The notes under the pieces: generated by a model
Databases searched by the model: none
What the model saw: the letters and a program-made list of their open reading frames with translations, nothing else
What the model was told of the DNA's origin: nothing
Assembly: GCF_050624435.1 (NCBI RefSeq)
Contig: NC_134538.1
Location: forward strand, 123,920,937-123,984,936
Origin: Tenrec ecaudatus
Taxonomy: Eukaryota; Chordata; Mammalia; Afrosoricida; Tenrecidae
Length of the DNA stretch: 64,000 bases
Reading direction: 5' to 3'
Program-made: the position numbers and the translations under genes
Part shown: in pieces, positions 48,198 to 59,645 of the stretch
Layout of the letters: each line of letters opens with the position of its first letter
How positions within the stretch are numbered: the first letter of the stretch is position 1

Positions 48198-48375
48198 TAC
48201 CATTGAGTCGGTTCTGACACATAGGCACCCCGTCAGGACAGGGTAGAACCGTCCCTTAGGGTTTCTGCGCTTGGAAGTCTCCACAGGACTCATCTTTCTC
48301 CCTTGCAGCTGCTCCTGGTTTTAAACCACCAATGTCATGGTTAGTGGCCCAACGCACAGCCCACTGTGGGTCCTG
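48198..48375 (-). mobile_element. AfroSINE-type SINE
   Basis: 'accattgagtcggttctgac', 'gacagggtagaaccgtccct', 'ctcatctttctcccttgcag' and a 5' end at 'ccactgtgggtcctgg' in reverse complement. Confidence 0.88.
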
Positions 48376-48466
48376 GCTAAACAGAGGTTGGGAAGGTGGT
48401 TGGCAAAGACAGACTCATCCCAAGGTCATCCAGAGGTGAATTTAATTAGACTCCTTCTCAGTAAAG

Positions 48467-48470
<4 letters not shown>

Positions 48471-48517
<47 letters not shown>

Positions 48518-48523
48518 ACACAC
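48471..48523. repeat. (CA)n microsatellite, 53 bp
   Basis: Perfect except for one CAT interruption near 48511. Confidence 0.98.
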
Positions 48524-49179
48524 CCCACCGAGGGTCCTCTTCTATCATGTTTGCTTAGGTCAAGAGTGATGACACAGTCTGGGAATCAAATGAGGAAGGA
48601 TACTTGGCCTCCTGCCTAACTGGCCTGCTGGTGCTCACACACATACACAGCCCTGCCCTTGACCTTTCCACAATTCTCTGGGGTAGAAGCAACTTGGACC
48701 TTGTAAGGTGGCATCTCTCCAACAGCAACACGTGACACTGCACATGGACAGAAAGGGCCCCCGTGACCAGGCCTGGGGGTTACAAATTGATCTACGTTTG
48801 CAGCTTATTTCGATCGCCCATTCTTAAACAGTGACCCTGAATTCCTTTGGGGCAGGCTCTGAAATGGCGTCCTGCACAGGAGAATTGCAGCGCCCCATGG
48901 TTGCTCAGCGGGTGCATTTCCAACTGCCGTCTTCTCCTGAATGTTCTTTTTTCGTCTATTGCATTTCTTACTGAGCACCTTCAAAAAGCACTCTCTCTGA
49001 TCCCGGACTTCCCATAAAATGGTGCCTTCGTGTGTGTAGCACTGCCTAAGGGAACCAAAGCGGGGGTCAGAGGATGGGGGTGGTGGGAACAAACAGAAAT
49101 AGCTGTGGTTTCCAACACTTAGATCCTGCGTGGTGTCGAGTAAGGCTGTTCTAAATGCTCCCCATATTCCTTCACCCCA
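48524..49179. other. Unrecognised sequence
   Basis: No exon or repeat recognised. Confidence 0.35.
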
Positions 49180-49325
49180 TGAGGTAAGTGCCAGTCTCAG
49201 ACCACCCACCGTACAGATGAAGAAACCGAGCCACAGGAAGGCACAGCACTTTCCAAGGTCACGTTGCTAATACGCGGTCAGACCAAGATTGGAACCCAGG
49301 CAAGACTGGGCTCTCAATCCCTGCA
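49180..49325 (-). mobile_element. MIR
   Basis: 'gtacagatgaagaaaccgag', 'ttccaaggtcacgttgctaa' and 'attggaacccaggcaagac' follow the MIR consensus in reverse complement. Confidence 0.85.
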
Positions 49326-51109
49326 CGTGACCACACGGGAATGGGATTAGCATTATCTTTTCATCTTTAAAGAAAGTGTGGGCTCTTCATCAACTTTATC
49401 TTTAACCATATTCTGTTTTTCCCTCCCAAACTCTCAGAGGATGGAAATGCGTAAAGCAAACTAAGGTAGTGTGACACCAAACCATGTAAGTGTGAGCATG
49501 GCTCCGTGTGTGTCGCGCGCTTCTGCCTACCGCCCCGCATGTTTGCTCCGCTGCCCTCTGATGCCCGCTTCGGCGCTTGGCGCTTGGACCGCATGTAAGC
49601 CATCGGTCTTATGTCTTTGCTCCTGGTTTTTTTATGGTTGCGCCTCCCCCTCCCCAGTCCCCGGCACATGGGTAAGAGCCAAAGTCCTTGCTGCTGCCAG
49701 CCTGGCACCTCCCTGGGCAGGAGCTAGGGGCACCTGGGAAGTTGGGTTTGGGTACTTTCCTCCCACAGTGAGTTCTCCACTATCGGCTTTAGAATTCTAG
49801 GCATGCGGCCCCCTGCTCTCGCTGTAACCGGCTACTCCAAACTGTGGAAGCGGATGGGATGGGCTTCTCCACACAGGCCAGTGTCGCCCACTGTGCCCCT
49901 TGGACTTGCTGGGGTCCGTCCTTAAATGGACTTGTGTTCTGTGGGTCTTTGGGGGAGACGTTGCACTGGGGAAGTACACAGCCCTGTGGCAAGGAGCCGC
50001 AGTAAATGAGGTCAGGAGACGTGGTGACCTCCTTTACTGAGTAGCCTCCTGTGTACGGGGAGGCCTCAGGGGACAAGCATGCAAGCTTCCAAACGACGCG
50101 CAACCCAGAATGAAGAAGCAGCCGGGTCAAGACCATTATGTTCAAATGCTGTCATCACAGCAGATGAGCTGTACCGTGTGACGTGCATCAAAATGGCATT
50201 ACATTGTGCATTGTGTCAGAGAGGTTCTAGTGTGTCTGGAAGCATTTTTTAATGTTTTATGCATAGAAAGGTGCATTATATAGTAAAACAATCTGATGTT
50301 AGATGTGAACTGTACCTAACTGTGGTCCAAATTCAAGCTATTGACAGACTTAGAAATGGGACTCGTCCATCATCTGGGAACTGCCTGCACATCGGTCAAT
50401 GAGGGATACGTGCACATGGCCTGGACAAACCTGACGAGGAAGGGGACAAATAATGGCTGTATGTGAAGTGTGGCCTCCATTGGTCTTTCATGGCACACAC
50501 ACATTTCCTCCGGGTGTTCTTCAATTCTACATAAACTGTATTTCCATTTTGAGTTATTTCAGTGTGAGATAAACTTGATGTATACAATAAAGTAGGAAGG
50601 AAGTATTTTTCCTCCAGACGATACCAGGAACATTTACCATGCAATCTTATTTAGCTAGAAAGCCTTCCACAAGCTGTCCATGGTCTCAGGAGTGGGACTA
50701 CCTCTTGTTCTCTTGTTCTCAGGCTCCCTGGAGTCTTGGCTGTGCCTTGAATAAGAATCAGGGGAAGCTTTCAGGGTCGTTGTCAGAAATGACAAGCACG
50801 GAAAATCAAAGGGTTCTCAGAAGATGTGACTGAGCACTACCCAAGCCCCTGTAGGGGGAACCCAACCCATTATTTGGGGTCTGCTTCAGGATTCTGGAGC
50901 TGGAGGAATTTCAGAAGTGAATCATTCGCTCCACATCCCCAAACACTCAGAAGATGATTGAAGCTTAATGAGGGAAGTCTCTTACCCAAGCTGGATGAAA
51001 ACTCACTCCTTTGATTGAACGGTGTCCCAGCTCCTCTTGCCCCTGGAGATTGCCCTGGCAATGGCCAGAGGAGTTTGGGAGAGTGAATGAAAGGGGAGCA
51101 GCTTGCATC
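49326..51109. other. Unrecognised sequence
   Basis: A mildly CpG-containing patch at 49500-49600 is too short and weak to be a CpG island. AT-rich at 50180-50320. No exon recognised. Confidence 0.35.
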
Positions 51110-51245
51110 CTGACAAAGGACGGTGGGTCCCAGTCCTGCTCCGCCATGAAAAATCTGAATGAAGTTAGGAAAGTTTCTGGGCTTCCATGGACCTCCAGTT
51201 CTTCATCTGTAAACTGAGAAGAGCTGATTTCAAAAAGTACTTGAT
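51110..51245 (+). mobile_element. MIR
   Basis: 'ggtgggtcccagtcctgctc', 'agttcttcatctgtaaactg' and 'agaagagctgatttc' match the MIR 3' half. Confidence 0.7.
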
Positions 51246-51477
51246 GCTTAACTTGTGCATAACCTCTGACTGTGTTCACATGCTGTTTTCATTTCCCACT
51301 AGCAGATTGTGGGAAACAACACAGTCAAGCTGTGCAAAGGGGACCTGCCCACAGGAGAAGGCCCCTTGGGGCTCTCGGCGACTAACTGAAGAGTAAGGGC
51401 AGGGAAGAAAAAGTACAGATGGCAGAGAGGAACCTACCCCTCTTCCAAGAACCTACCAGACGCAGGTTTAGAAAGAA

Positions 51478-51640
51478 CAGTTGAGTCCGTTCTGGCCCAC
51501 GGGGGTCCTAGTAGAATCATGCTCCTTTGATGGCTGATCTCTTTGGAAGTGGGTTGCCAGACCTTTCTTTCTCAGTGCCTTGAGGTGAATCAAAACCTCC
51601 AACTTTCTTGTTAGCAGCCAAATGAATAATCGTGTGTAAG
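51478..51640 (-). mobile_element. AfroSINE2-like SINE
   Basis: 'agttgagtccgttctggccc', 'ctttgatggctgatctcttt', 'gccagacctttctttctcag' and 'ccaactttcttgttagcagc' are in the same order as the copy at 18512-18710. Confidence 0.75.
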
Positions 51641-52105
51641 GCCCAGGGCCAAATCTGCTGATTCTGGGGTTATGCATATGGAGAGGGCCTCTTCTTCCAG
51701 AGACCCCACTGATTAAAACTCCAACATGTAGGGAGACCCAGGAGGGGGCTGAGGCTGCATTTCCCCTTCCAAGCACATTGCTGCAGCTCTGAGACAGCTG
51801 GCGTAATTCGAAAGCCAATGAGGTAAGTTGCTAGCTTCCAGCACACTTGTTAAACATATCCTCTGGATGCATAAACACGCATGGAAACACACATGTTACC
51901 CAAATCCACAAGGTCCTTTCACCAGAGCTTCCTTTTCCCATGTAAACCCATGGCATTCTGAAGATGATGATGAATTGCTGAAAAGCAGAGAACCCTCATT
52001 GGACTTAACATGTTGGTTAACTGTGTTTTCTAAGTATAGTTTGCTTTAAAGCATAGATGTTTTAATGGATTTTTTTCCTCAATAACCCCATCTCTCTGGA
52101 GTGAA
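51641..52105. other. Unrecognised sequence
   Basis: No gene or repeat recognised. Confidence 0.35.
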
Positions 52106-52320
52106 GGAGTCCTTGTGGCCCAGTGGTTACACATTGGGCTGCTAACTGCAAGGTCATCAGTTCGAAACCACCAGCCGCTCTGGGGGAGAAGGATGGAGTT
52201 TTCTACTCCCTCAAAAAGTTATAGTTTTGGAAATTCACATGGGCAGTTCTACTCTGTCCTATAGAGTTACTATGAGTCAACATTGACTCCATGGTAGTGA
52301 ATGTGGGGGGTTTGGTTGGG
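52106..52320 (+). mobile_element. AfroSINE-type SINE, near full length
   Basis: The cleanest reference copy here. The Pol III A box TGGCCCAGTGG is at 52116-52126 and the B box GGTCATCAGTTCGAAACC at 52152-52169. The body ends 'gttactatgagtcaacattg', 'ccatggtagtgaatgtgg' and a GGTTTGGTTGGG tail. Confidence 0.95.
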
Positions 52321-53231
52321 TGGTCGATTTGGTGCCTGTGGCAGCCTACCCAGGAGCTGGTTCAAAGTTGGGTGGGAGGTGTAGGGCGAGTGGAGACTCC
52401 TCAGGGCATTTCTTAGGCTCTAAAGCTGCTGGATGAGAGTACAGTTTGCAAAGGCCTGTGGCCTCATGAGATGGACCTGGGGCGAGATTTCTAGTGCAGA
52501 AATTTTGCACAGGAGGGGCTCAGAGAGAACAAATCTGGCTGTCTGGGTTGTACCAGAGGACTCTTGAAGCTGCATTTGCATGTCATTTCACGGGAGCTGA
52601 AATGTCACATGACCATGACTGTGGGTGAGAGTGGCTGCTGGAGATGATGGTGGGTGGAGAGCCTACAGGCCTCTTCTCGGAAACCATCATTGCGTTGACG
52701 CGACAATTCCCTCCGTCTCTAGCAACAACTGTCTACTATTTGGAGAAGAAAATGGCATCCTCGGGCAACCACTCAAGAGCAGTCGTCTCGCTGAGGATCC
52801 TGGGGTGACAGTAAGGCAGGAGGGCAGGCAGTGGTCACCGTGCTTGTCACCTTGTCCAAGGTCCCAGTGAGCACGAGCCAAGCAGAAGGGGGATTTTTCA
52901 GACTTTGGTCGATTCTTGCTCTTCTCTCGATTCTTGCTCTTCTCTCTCACACACAACACACTCACGTGCATGCGTGCGTGCACATGTGTGTATGTGTAAA
53001 ATCGTTGTCCTGCTGAGACCTCTAGTGACCAGATTGGAAACTGCAAGTATCTGGGACCAGAATCTGAGATTCCCTGAGACTGTGACCCTTAGACACCTCT
53101 CAAACCTGGAACGGAACCCACTCTCTGGGTTCACCTTTCAGCCAAACAGTACATGGACCTCGGAACAATTCACCATATGACACCAACAGGCAACAGCACT
53201 TGCCCACAAATCAAAGCTCAGAGGCAGGAAG
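52321..53231. other. Unrecognised sequence
   Basis: A short purine/pyrimidine-alternating stretch lies at 52945-52998. No exon recognised. Confidence 0.35.
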
Positions 53232-53719
53232 TGTTAGGCAGATAGGGCAGGGATGGGACGTCCGTTGGGCCTTGCCCAGAGAGCCAGGCACGAAAACGAA
53301 GGGCGGCGCACTGCACATGCTCAGAGGCCCAGGGTCTCCTGCCGGTGGGCATGGGTGGGTGCTAAACCTGGATCGGCCCACCTGGACCAGGTGAATTCAA
53401 TTCAGCCAATGGGGTTGATCTGGGTCGTCCACCACGCCTTCCCGTGGAATCCTTGAAAAGGCAGGAGTCAAGAGTCGGGAGGAGGAGAACTTGGGAGAGA
53501 TCTAACATAGAGTCATAGGGAAAGAGATCTTTGCGTGACGCCGAGCAGTCTCTGCCAGGCTGCATGGTCGGGAGGAATCCTATGGGTGCCGTGTAAAACC
53601 TGAAACTTCTTCTAACTCTCATTAAACTCACTTGGATCACAAGCCAGGCTTCGGCGTGAATTCATTCTCGCGCGGAGCCAAGGACCGAGGTGCAACTCTA
53701 TTTCCAGAGAGATCTAACA
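53232..53719 (+). mobile_element. Solo LTR (endogenous retrovirus-like)
   Basis: A 488 bp element with short inverted ends TGTTAG ... CTAACA. CCAAT is at 53406-53410, an ATTAAA polyadenylation signal at 53621-53626, and a U5-like 'cattctcgcgcggagccaag' stretch follows. No internal retroviral sequence is seen beside it. Four-base flanks GAAG and GCAG differ at one place. Confidence 0.7.
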
Positions 53720-54974
53720 GCAGGGCCAGGAAAGAAGGACAGCAGCCCGGTGGGACAGTAGGGAGAGTACATGGAGAGGATTGCACCTAATGTGTATCAA
53801 TTATTGCATGGAAAACAAATGTGTTCTACAAACTTTCCCTTTGTCACAATAAAAGATCCAAATAAAACACTGGAAAAATCCCCCACAGGGTCTTATGGGC
53901 TCACCCTTCCCACCCCACCCTTGCCAGGACCACCAAAGACCACAGGGGTGGTGCTGGTCCCCTATGTCTGTTGCGTCTCACAGTGCCTGCGGCATCTCCC
54001 ATGATCCTGAGCAGCATCGCAGACCCCCATGATCCTGAGCAGCAGGCTTCTTGCTGAGACACTCAAAGAGCCTCACCCACATTTAACAGCTAGAAACCAT
54101 GTGCACCCAGCCAGTCAGAGAATGCCTCCTTAATTAACTGTAAAATACAATTAAAGATCAGACACCCCTCCTCCCTCCCACCCCCTGCCGAGACAGGGAA
54201 AGAAATGGGAAGCGAGGAATGGAAGCCCTGGGTGATGTCGACTTCTAACCTTGCTCTGTGTCCAGGACATGCTCAGCATCTGCCCCAGCGTCAGGATGGG
54301 GCCCTGGGCTGGAAACCCAGAGGTGGGGCCGGGGGAGAGAGGCGATGGTGCGTAGTAAAGGGAGAAGAAACAGCAGTGAGGTGAGAAGGGAGGTGGGACA
54401 ATCTGCTGTCCTGGAGAGAAGCCCTGGGTTAGGAAGCCTCCTGTCTCCAGTGGGGGATTTGCAGGAAGACCTGACTTTGGTCTCGCTTACTTGTGGGCGC
54501 CCAGAGCCAACTCCATGGGAGTGTGACCAGCGCAGTCACAGGGGGTCCTAGCCTCCATGGGAGTGTGACTGACCATTGCAGTCACACAGGGGCCCTAGTG
54601 ACCTCCTGAGTGACCCTGCTTAAAAGTGGCCATTTTCTCTTCGACATTGTGTTTTGAACGTGGAATCAGTGAGATGTGTTGGAGGCTTAGAGACTCTGCT
54701 CATGGTTCCTTCCCACCCCCTCCCAATTCCCACCTCCCTGTCTCCCTTGAGATACCTTCCCAGCCCCCTCTCCAGCCCTGACACCCCAGTAAGCCACTGT
54801 GACCCTCTGCCCCCGACTCAAGGTCAGTGCTGCCCATCCTGCAGTATCTTGGGCCATATCTGTGGCCACCCCCACCCTGGACTCACAGCAGTGCAGGGCA
54901 TCAGCTGGACAGTGGACAGGAGGCCACAGTCAGAAAGCGTTGGGCCCATATCCAGTACCGATTCAGTCACCGAG
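53720..54974. other. Unrecognised sequence with two short tandem duplications
   Basis: Tandem repeats: a unit of about 42-48 bp at 54511-54600 (CTCCATGGGAGTGTGAC start, twice), and a roughly 30 bp repeat at 53998-54045 (CCATGATCCTGAGCAGCA, twice). No exon recognised. Confidence 0.5.
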
Positions 54975-55475
54975 TGCGTTAGTCTGGGTTGACCAGAGAA
55001 ACAAACCCAGAGTTACTCATGTGTGTAAGAGAGAACTTTATATCAAAGAGCAATTGTACATTATGAAAACATCCCAGCTCAGTACAAATCAAGTTCATAA
55101 ATCTGATATTACCCCATATGTCCATACTAATCCATAAATTCCTCTTTAGACTCACGCAGCCATGCAATGACACCGAATCCAGGAAGATCACAGGTCAGTG
55201 GGTGGAAAGTCTTGTGGATCCAGTGGTGATGGAAGCACCTCAGCGCTGATGTGGGTCTCTATGTGGCTCCTCCAGCTCTAGGGCTCTGGCTCTATCAGCG
55301 TATTTCTGTGTGGCTTGTCAACAGAAATGTCTCTCAGGGAGTGAGTGTGTATCTGGCCTCGAGTGAGCTATTTATCTCTGTTGCACCTCCAAATGAGGTC
55401 GTCAAGCTGCAACCTGATTGACAGGCTAGACTCCACCCCTTCATACGTTGACAGGAGATTATGTAACTGTCACAC
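54975..55475 (+). mobile_element. TGTGTTAGTC repeat, copy D
   Basis: About 500 bp, from TGCGTTAGTCTGGGTTGACC to GTAACTGTCACAC. It matches copy B throughout and is better preserved at its 3' end. Confidence 0.9.
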
Positions 55476-56299
55476 CTAGTAAAGAGGTTGCAATAGGCCA
55501 TGAACTTGCAGTGAGTTGAAACTGTGGCTGGGGGGAAAGAAGGTTCCCCAGGGCCATTCACAGTCCCAGGAAAGGGGCTGGGGTGAGACCTGTCTTAGCG
55601 ACCATCAGACATGAACAAGCACGCGGGGCACCTGCTGAGGTCCCCAGGAAGCTCCGAGCCCTGCCTGCTCTCTGGAGCCAACTCTCTCTTCCTGGGGAGT
55701 CCTTTCTTCTCCCTTCCACATTCATTGTCTTCTGCCCCTCTCGCTCAAGACTTCTTCCAGGGACAGCTTGTGCACTATGAAATGTCAGCGAACCTGTGTT
55801 GTAAGCTCTGGTGTTTGTGTAGAAAACTGGCATGTGAGAGGAATGGGAAAATTCGCCCTAATTGTTTTCATTTTGATTGACTTTGAATGGTATCAAGTAG
55901 CAAATAAAGAATGCCATGGTGAGCCAAGCCGAGCAAGTGGCAACAGAAGAGAGTGGAAAGCGTTTTCTGTTTGGGGACCATCTGTGCCACTTTGCCTGCT
56001 CTTAAAACAAGGAATCCAAACGGCCCTCTGTTACTAGGCCCCACGGATGGTGTATCTGTCCCTGAGTGCACCTCGCAGCCCCACAGACTGGGAGACCATG
56101 GTGTCAGCAGTGAAAGTCTAATGGGGAGAGGACTCCAAATGTATTATTTCATTCTTATGATCCTCTCACCAACAGGTGAAAAAAAAAGAATAAAGTGCTC
56201 CTTACATGTAGCTAAGCGCCCATCATGCTTTCAGGTGAACTTGAGAGAAAGGGGATACTGTCTGCTCCCGGAAAGATGTACAGTCATGGGAAAAGGAGC
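55476..56299. other. Unrecognised sequence
   Basis: No gene or repeat recognised. Confidence 0.35.
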
Positions 56300-56495
56300 T
56301 GACCCCGGTAGTGGGTTGCAAGTCGGGCTGCTGACCACAAGGTCAGCAGTTTGAAACCACCAGCCACTCTGTGGGAGAAAAATCCCACCATCTACTCTCG
56401 TAAAGAGGTGACAGTCTTGGAAACCCAAAGGGACCATTCTACCCTGGCCTATAGGGTTGCTATAAGTCAGAATCAACTCGATGGTGGTGAGAGAG
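56300..56495 (+). mobile_element. AfroSINE-type SINE
   Basis: 'tcgggctgctgaccacaagg', 'tcagcagtttgaaaccacca', 'gggttgctataagtcagaat' and 'caactcgatggtggtgag' in order. The microsatellite-like tail follows at 56508-56556. Confidence 0.92.
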
Positions 56496-56507
56496 GAGTT
56501 GGAATCA

Positions 56508-56556
56508 ATGGCCATGGCCATGGCCATGGCCTTGGCTTGGCTTGGCTTGGCTTGGG
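56508..56556. repeat. (ATGGCC)4 and (CTTGG)5 tandem tails
   Basis: ATGGCC repeated four times, then CTTGG repeated. It lies where SINEs of this type have a GTTTGG tail, and so looks like an expanded SINE tail. Confidence 0.9.
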
Positions 56557-56741
56557 TCTTTGGGTCACATGCAAGGCCTTGATGAGGTCAACTCATTCAT
56601 TAGGAGAGAATCTAGCCTCCCACACTCCTCAGCTTGCCTATAGTTCCGGCATGTTGTAAATGGTGTCAGTCATTTATCACTTTCCTGCCTGTAGCCAGAC
56701 CTATGAAGAAGGTCAGTAGCAAGTTTATAGCTTCTCGTAAA

Positions 56742-56900
56742 TGAGCCCTGGTGACACAACAAGTAAGCACTCAGATGCTAGTGGAATCAAACCCTGCGGC
56801 TCCAGCTTGGTAGGAGAGAGCCGTGATGGTCTGCTCCTTTAAGGGCTACCGCCTAGGAAATCCTTTGGGCCACAATCAGTCCCAAACTGACTGTGATATC
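56742..56900 (+). mobile_element. Diverged AfroSINE-type SINE
   Basis: 'aaatgagccctggtgacaca', 'tggaatcaaaccctgcggct' and 'gagagagccgtgatggtctg' in family order. Confidence 0.7.
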
Positions 56901-56947
56901 TAACCACAGCTTCTCATAGCTTTAGTATGGAATAAAGGAATATGCCA

Positions 56948-57153
56948 AACCAAACTCACTGCCATCGAGTCAATACCGACTCAGAGCAACCCGATAGGAC
57001 GGGGTAGAACTGCCCCTGTGAGTTTCCCAGTCTGTAACCTCGTTACAGGAATAGACAGCCCCATCTTTCTCCAGGGGAGCGGCTGGTGGTTTCGAGCTGC
57101 TGACCTTGCGGGTAGCAGCCCAACATGTAACCACCACTCCACCAGGTCTCCCT
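56948..57153 (-). mobile_element. AfroSINE-type SINE, near full length
   Basis: 'aactcactgccatcgagtca', 'gggagcggctggtggtttcg' and 'cactccaccaggtctccct' in reverse-complement order. Confidence 0.93.
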
Positions 57154-57329
57154 GAACAAGGGAATAGAGCAGAACTAAATGCAGAAAAGATCGTTTTCTT
57201 AGCACCATTCGTCTAAGTAAACTTTGTGGGGCTACATTTAAATGAGGATTTTAAAGAGCGATCATAGAAACTTGGCCTCTCCTTGCAGATCAAGAAAACT
57301 TTATGTGCGCAGAGGAGGGAGGCCCACTC

Positions 57330-57440
57330 GTTGTCGCTCTTGTTTGGTGTCGCCAGGCTGATTCTGACCCACAGCGACCCCTGTGCCTGGTCCTGCACCA
57401 TGCTCACAAGCACTGCTCTATTTGAGTCCACTGCAGTTGT
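57330..57440 (-). mobile_element. RTE 3' UTR fragment
   Basis: 'ggtgtcgccaggctgattct', 'cctgcaccatgctcacaagc' and 'tttgagtccactgcagttg' are antisense RTE 3' end words, as at 59130-59260. Confidence 0.75.
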
Positions 57441-58074
57441 AACTTCCTTCTGCTGGCTCTCCCCTGAATAGTAACCTATCCACCCAAATACATCTTTCTC
57501 TGCTCCTGCTACTTCAGTAAGCTCTTTAGGCAGGCGTGGGAAGCTTAATGTATTTCCTGTGAAATCGTACCATTCTCCTTGATCAGCTTATCCCAGCTTT
57601 GCAAATTGAAAGAAATTTCATTCCTGGCACCAACAGCCTGTTAAATTGATTCTGATTAATAATTGAATCTTAAGACCCTTTCAAGGCAACGTTTACAACA
57701 ACAGATTAGTGGATGGTGATGGCATGCAGCTCTGAGTCATGATGAGGACAGACCGATGACCTCAACTGGGGGTGATGTGGTCAGAGTTCAGGAGTTCAGG
57801 CTCTAGTGAATCCCATTCCTTAGAAAATCCCACCCTAAAAATAACAGGAGCCTCTTTCTCCCCGGCAGCCCAGTGGGCCAGGCAATGGTTTCCCAGTTAT
57901 TACTTGTAAGGTGATTTAGACTCATTCTTCCTGGAGCTGGAGTGGGACGTCAGGACCACATGAAGCCCACTTGCATTTTGAATGGCTTACAATGGCATTT
58001 CAAGTGGTAGAGTCCGCTTAAAATGTCAGACTGTGAAAGAGATGGGCCCCTGGTCCCTTGGGAGGGTTTTCAGG
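57441..58074. other. Non-repetitive sequence; possibly constrained at 57540-57720
   Basis: 'ttgattctgattaataattg' and neighbours form an AT-rich, unique-looking stretch. There is no evidence of a gene. Confidence 0.3.
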
Positions 58075-58225
58075 CATGTTGTTGTGGTTGGGTGCCATCC
58101 AGTGGGTTCCCACGCCTAGTGACCCCATGTCTCAAGTCACTGGTCTCTCCTGTAGAACTGCTGGGTGGGTTCTTTCCAACGTGCACGGTCACTGCACTGG
58201 AGCTCCTTCTGAAACACCCAGGTAG
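58075..58225 (-). mobile_element. AfroSINE2-like or RTE-tail SINE
   Basis: 'gttgggtgccatccagtggg', 'tagtgaccccatgtctcaag' and 'agaactgctgggtgggttct' follow the SINE 3' end in reverse. The far end is diverged. Confidence 0.55.
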
Positions 58226-58444
58226 CTAGGCAACCCCAGATGTTGACGGCAAATCCTTTAAGTTTGTTTGTGCTCGTACAGCATCATAACCTGTCTGGGC
58301 CCAGAGTGTGTGTTATGTTTCCGTCCACAGGAGGAAAAAACAGAAAAAGGAGACCTAAGAGACCCAAGTGAGTCTTAAATTCAGATTTTCAAGTGCTCCC
58401 TAGAGCTGCCCAAAGACTTTAGGCCACGCTAGGTGTAGCCAGAA

Positions 58445-58630
58445 GAAAGCTGTTGGTATAGTTACTCACTGGGCTGCTCACTGCAAGATCGGCAGTTCGA
58501 AACCACCAGCCGCTCCTAGGGAAAAAAAGGCTACTCTGTGAAGAGTTAGTCTACAAAACTCACAGAGGCCAATCCCCCCTGTACCGAATGTTCACTCTGA
58601 GTCGGAATCCACTCAACGGCAGAGCGTGAG
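58445..58630 (+). mobile_element. AfroSINE-type SINE
   Basis: 'actgggctgctcactgcaag', 'atcggcagttcgaaaccacc', 'actctgagtcggaatccact' and 'caacggcagagcgtgagcg' in order. Confidence 0.92.
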
Positions 58631-58799
58631 CGAGAGTGAATGAAGGTGTGGCACCAGGACCACCTGGCGAGTTGATTTAAAATGCTGGTCCCAGCCTCTG
58701 CCCAGACCTACAGATGATGACTCCTCAGAGGTCTCTAAGTGCGAGGGAGTCAGTTGTCAGAGCACGGACCCCCAGAAGCTCATGAATATCAATGAATTG

Positions 58800-58963
58800 G
58801 GGTATTTGCTGTCAAGTCAATTCTTACCAGACAGGTTAAAATGGCCTCCAAAGCGTTTCCAAGGTCATCTGTAGGGCAGCAGACCGCATCTCTTCCAAGG
58901 AGCAGCTGGTGAGGTTGACATTTACCTGAGCGCTTTAACCGCAGCACCATCAGGGCTCCCCCA
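58800..58963 (-). mobile_element. AfroSINE2-like SINE
   Basis: 'tttgctgtcaagtcaattct', 'agaccgcatctcttccaagg' and 'gcgctttaaccgcagcacca' in reverse-complement order. Confidence 0.75.
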
Positions 58964-59124
58964 GACTCCACCGTGTAAGTGCGACTCTTCAAATCGTGTG
59001 CTTATGAAGACTGGCCGGTTGGTGTTTTTAATGCCCAGAAGTAAGAGAAAATCTTTTGCAACATCCATTTCTTCCAGGCACACTTGCTGAGTACATACTA
59101 CGAGCTGGGCACCAGGCTCAGCTG

Positions 59125-59645
59125 TGAGCTGCGCAGGTGCCATCAAGTTGGTTCCAACCCATCTGGGCCTGGTGCCCAGCAGAATGAAACCCTGCGGATC
59201 CTGCACCATCCTCACGATTGTCCTGACACTTGAGCCCAGCCAGCCAGCCACTGTGTCAATCCATTTTATTGACTGTCTTCCTCTGTACTTTAACAAGTGT
59301 GATGTCCTTCTCCAGAGACTGGTCTCTCCTGACCACATGTCCAAAATATGTAAGACGAAATCTCACCATCCTTGCTTCAAAGGAGCATTCTGGCTGTACA
59401 TCTCCGGAGACAGACTTACATATTCCTTTGGCAGAACTTTCAATAGTCTTTGCCGGTCTGTAATCCAAACGCAGTGAGTCTTCTTCAGTGTCTAACTTTC
59501 ACAGGCCTAGGAGGCCACTGAAAATGCCACGGCTTGGGTCAGGCTCACCTTAGACCTCAAAGTAACCTCCTCAGTTGTCAGCACTTTAAAAAGGCCTTGT
59601 CCCACTGATTGACCCAATGCAGTATATTGTTTGATCAGTTACCTT
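59125..59645 (-). mobile_element. RTE LINE 3' part
   Basis: The minus strand runs from the reverse transcriptase C-terminal region into the 3' end. Plus-strand words 'caggtgccatcaagttggtt', 'cctgcaccatcctcacgatt', 'agagactggtctctcctgac', 'ggcttgggtcaggctcacct' and 'gatgtccttctcc' match antisense RTE in order. It is 5'-truncated at about 59645. Confidence 0.9.
59256..59468 (-). pseudogene. RTE reverse transcriptase C-terminal fragment
   Basis: A 70-codon frame contains LTYFGHVVRRDQSLEKDI, the conserved C-terminal segment of RTE/BovB proteins just before the stop. It includes 'PECSFEARMVRFR' upstream. The catalytic domain is absent, so it is a dead LINE fragment. It complements the 37-40 kb copy, which lacks this region. 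Confidence 0.88.

Noticed and set aside
49500..49600. Possible CpG island or promoter
   Set aside because: Only about 100 bp with a handful of CpGs. Too short and no associated exon.
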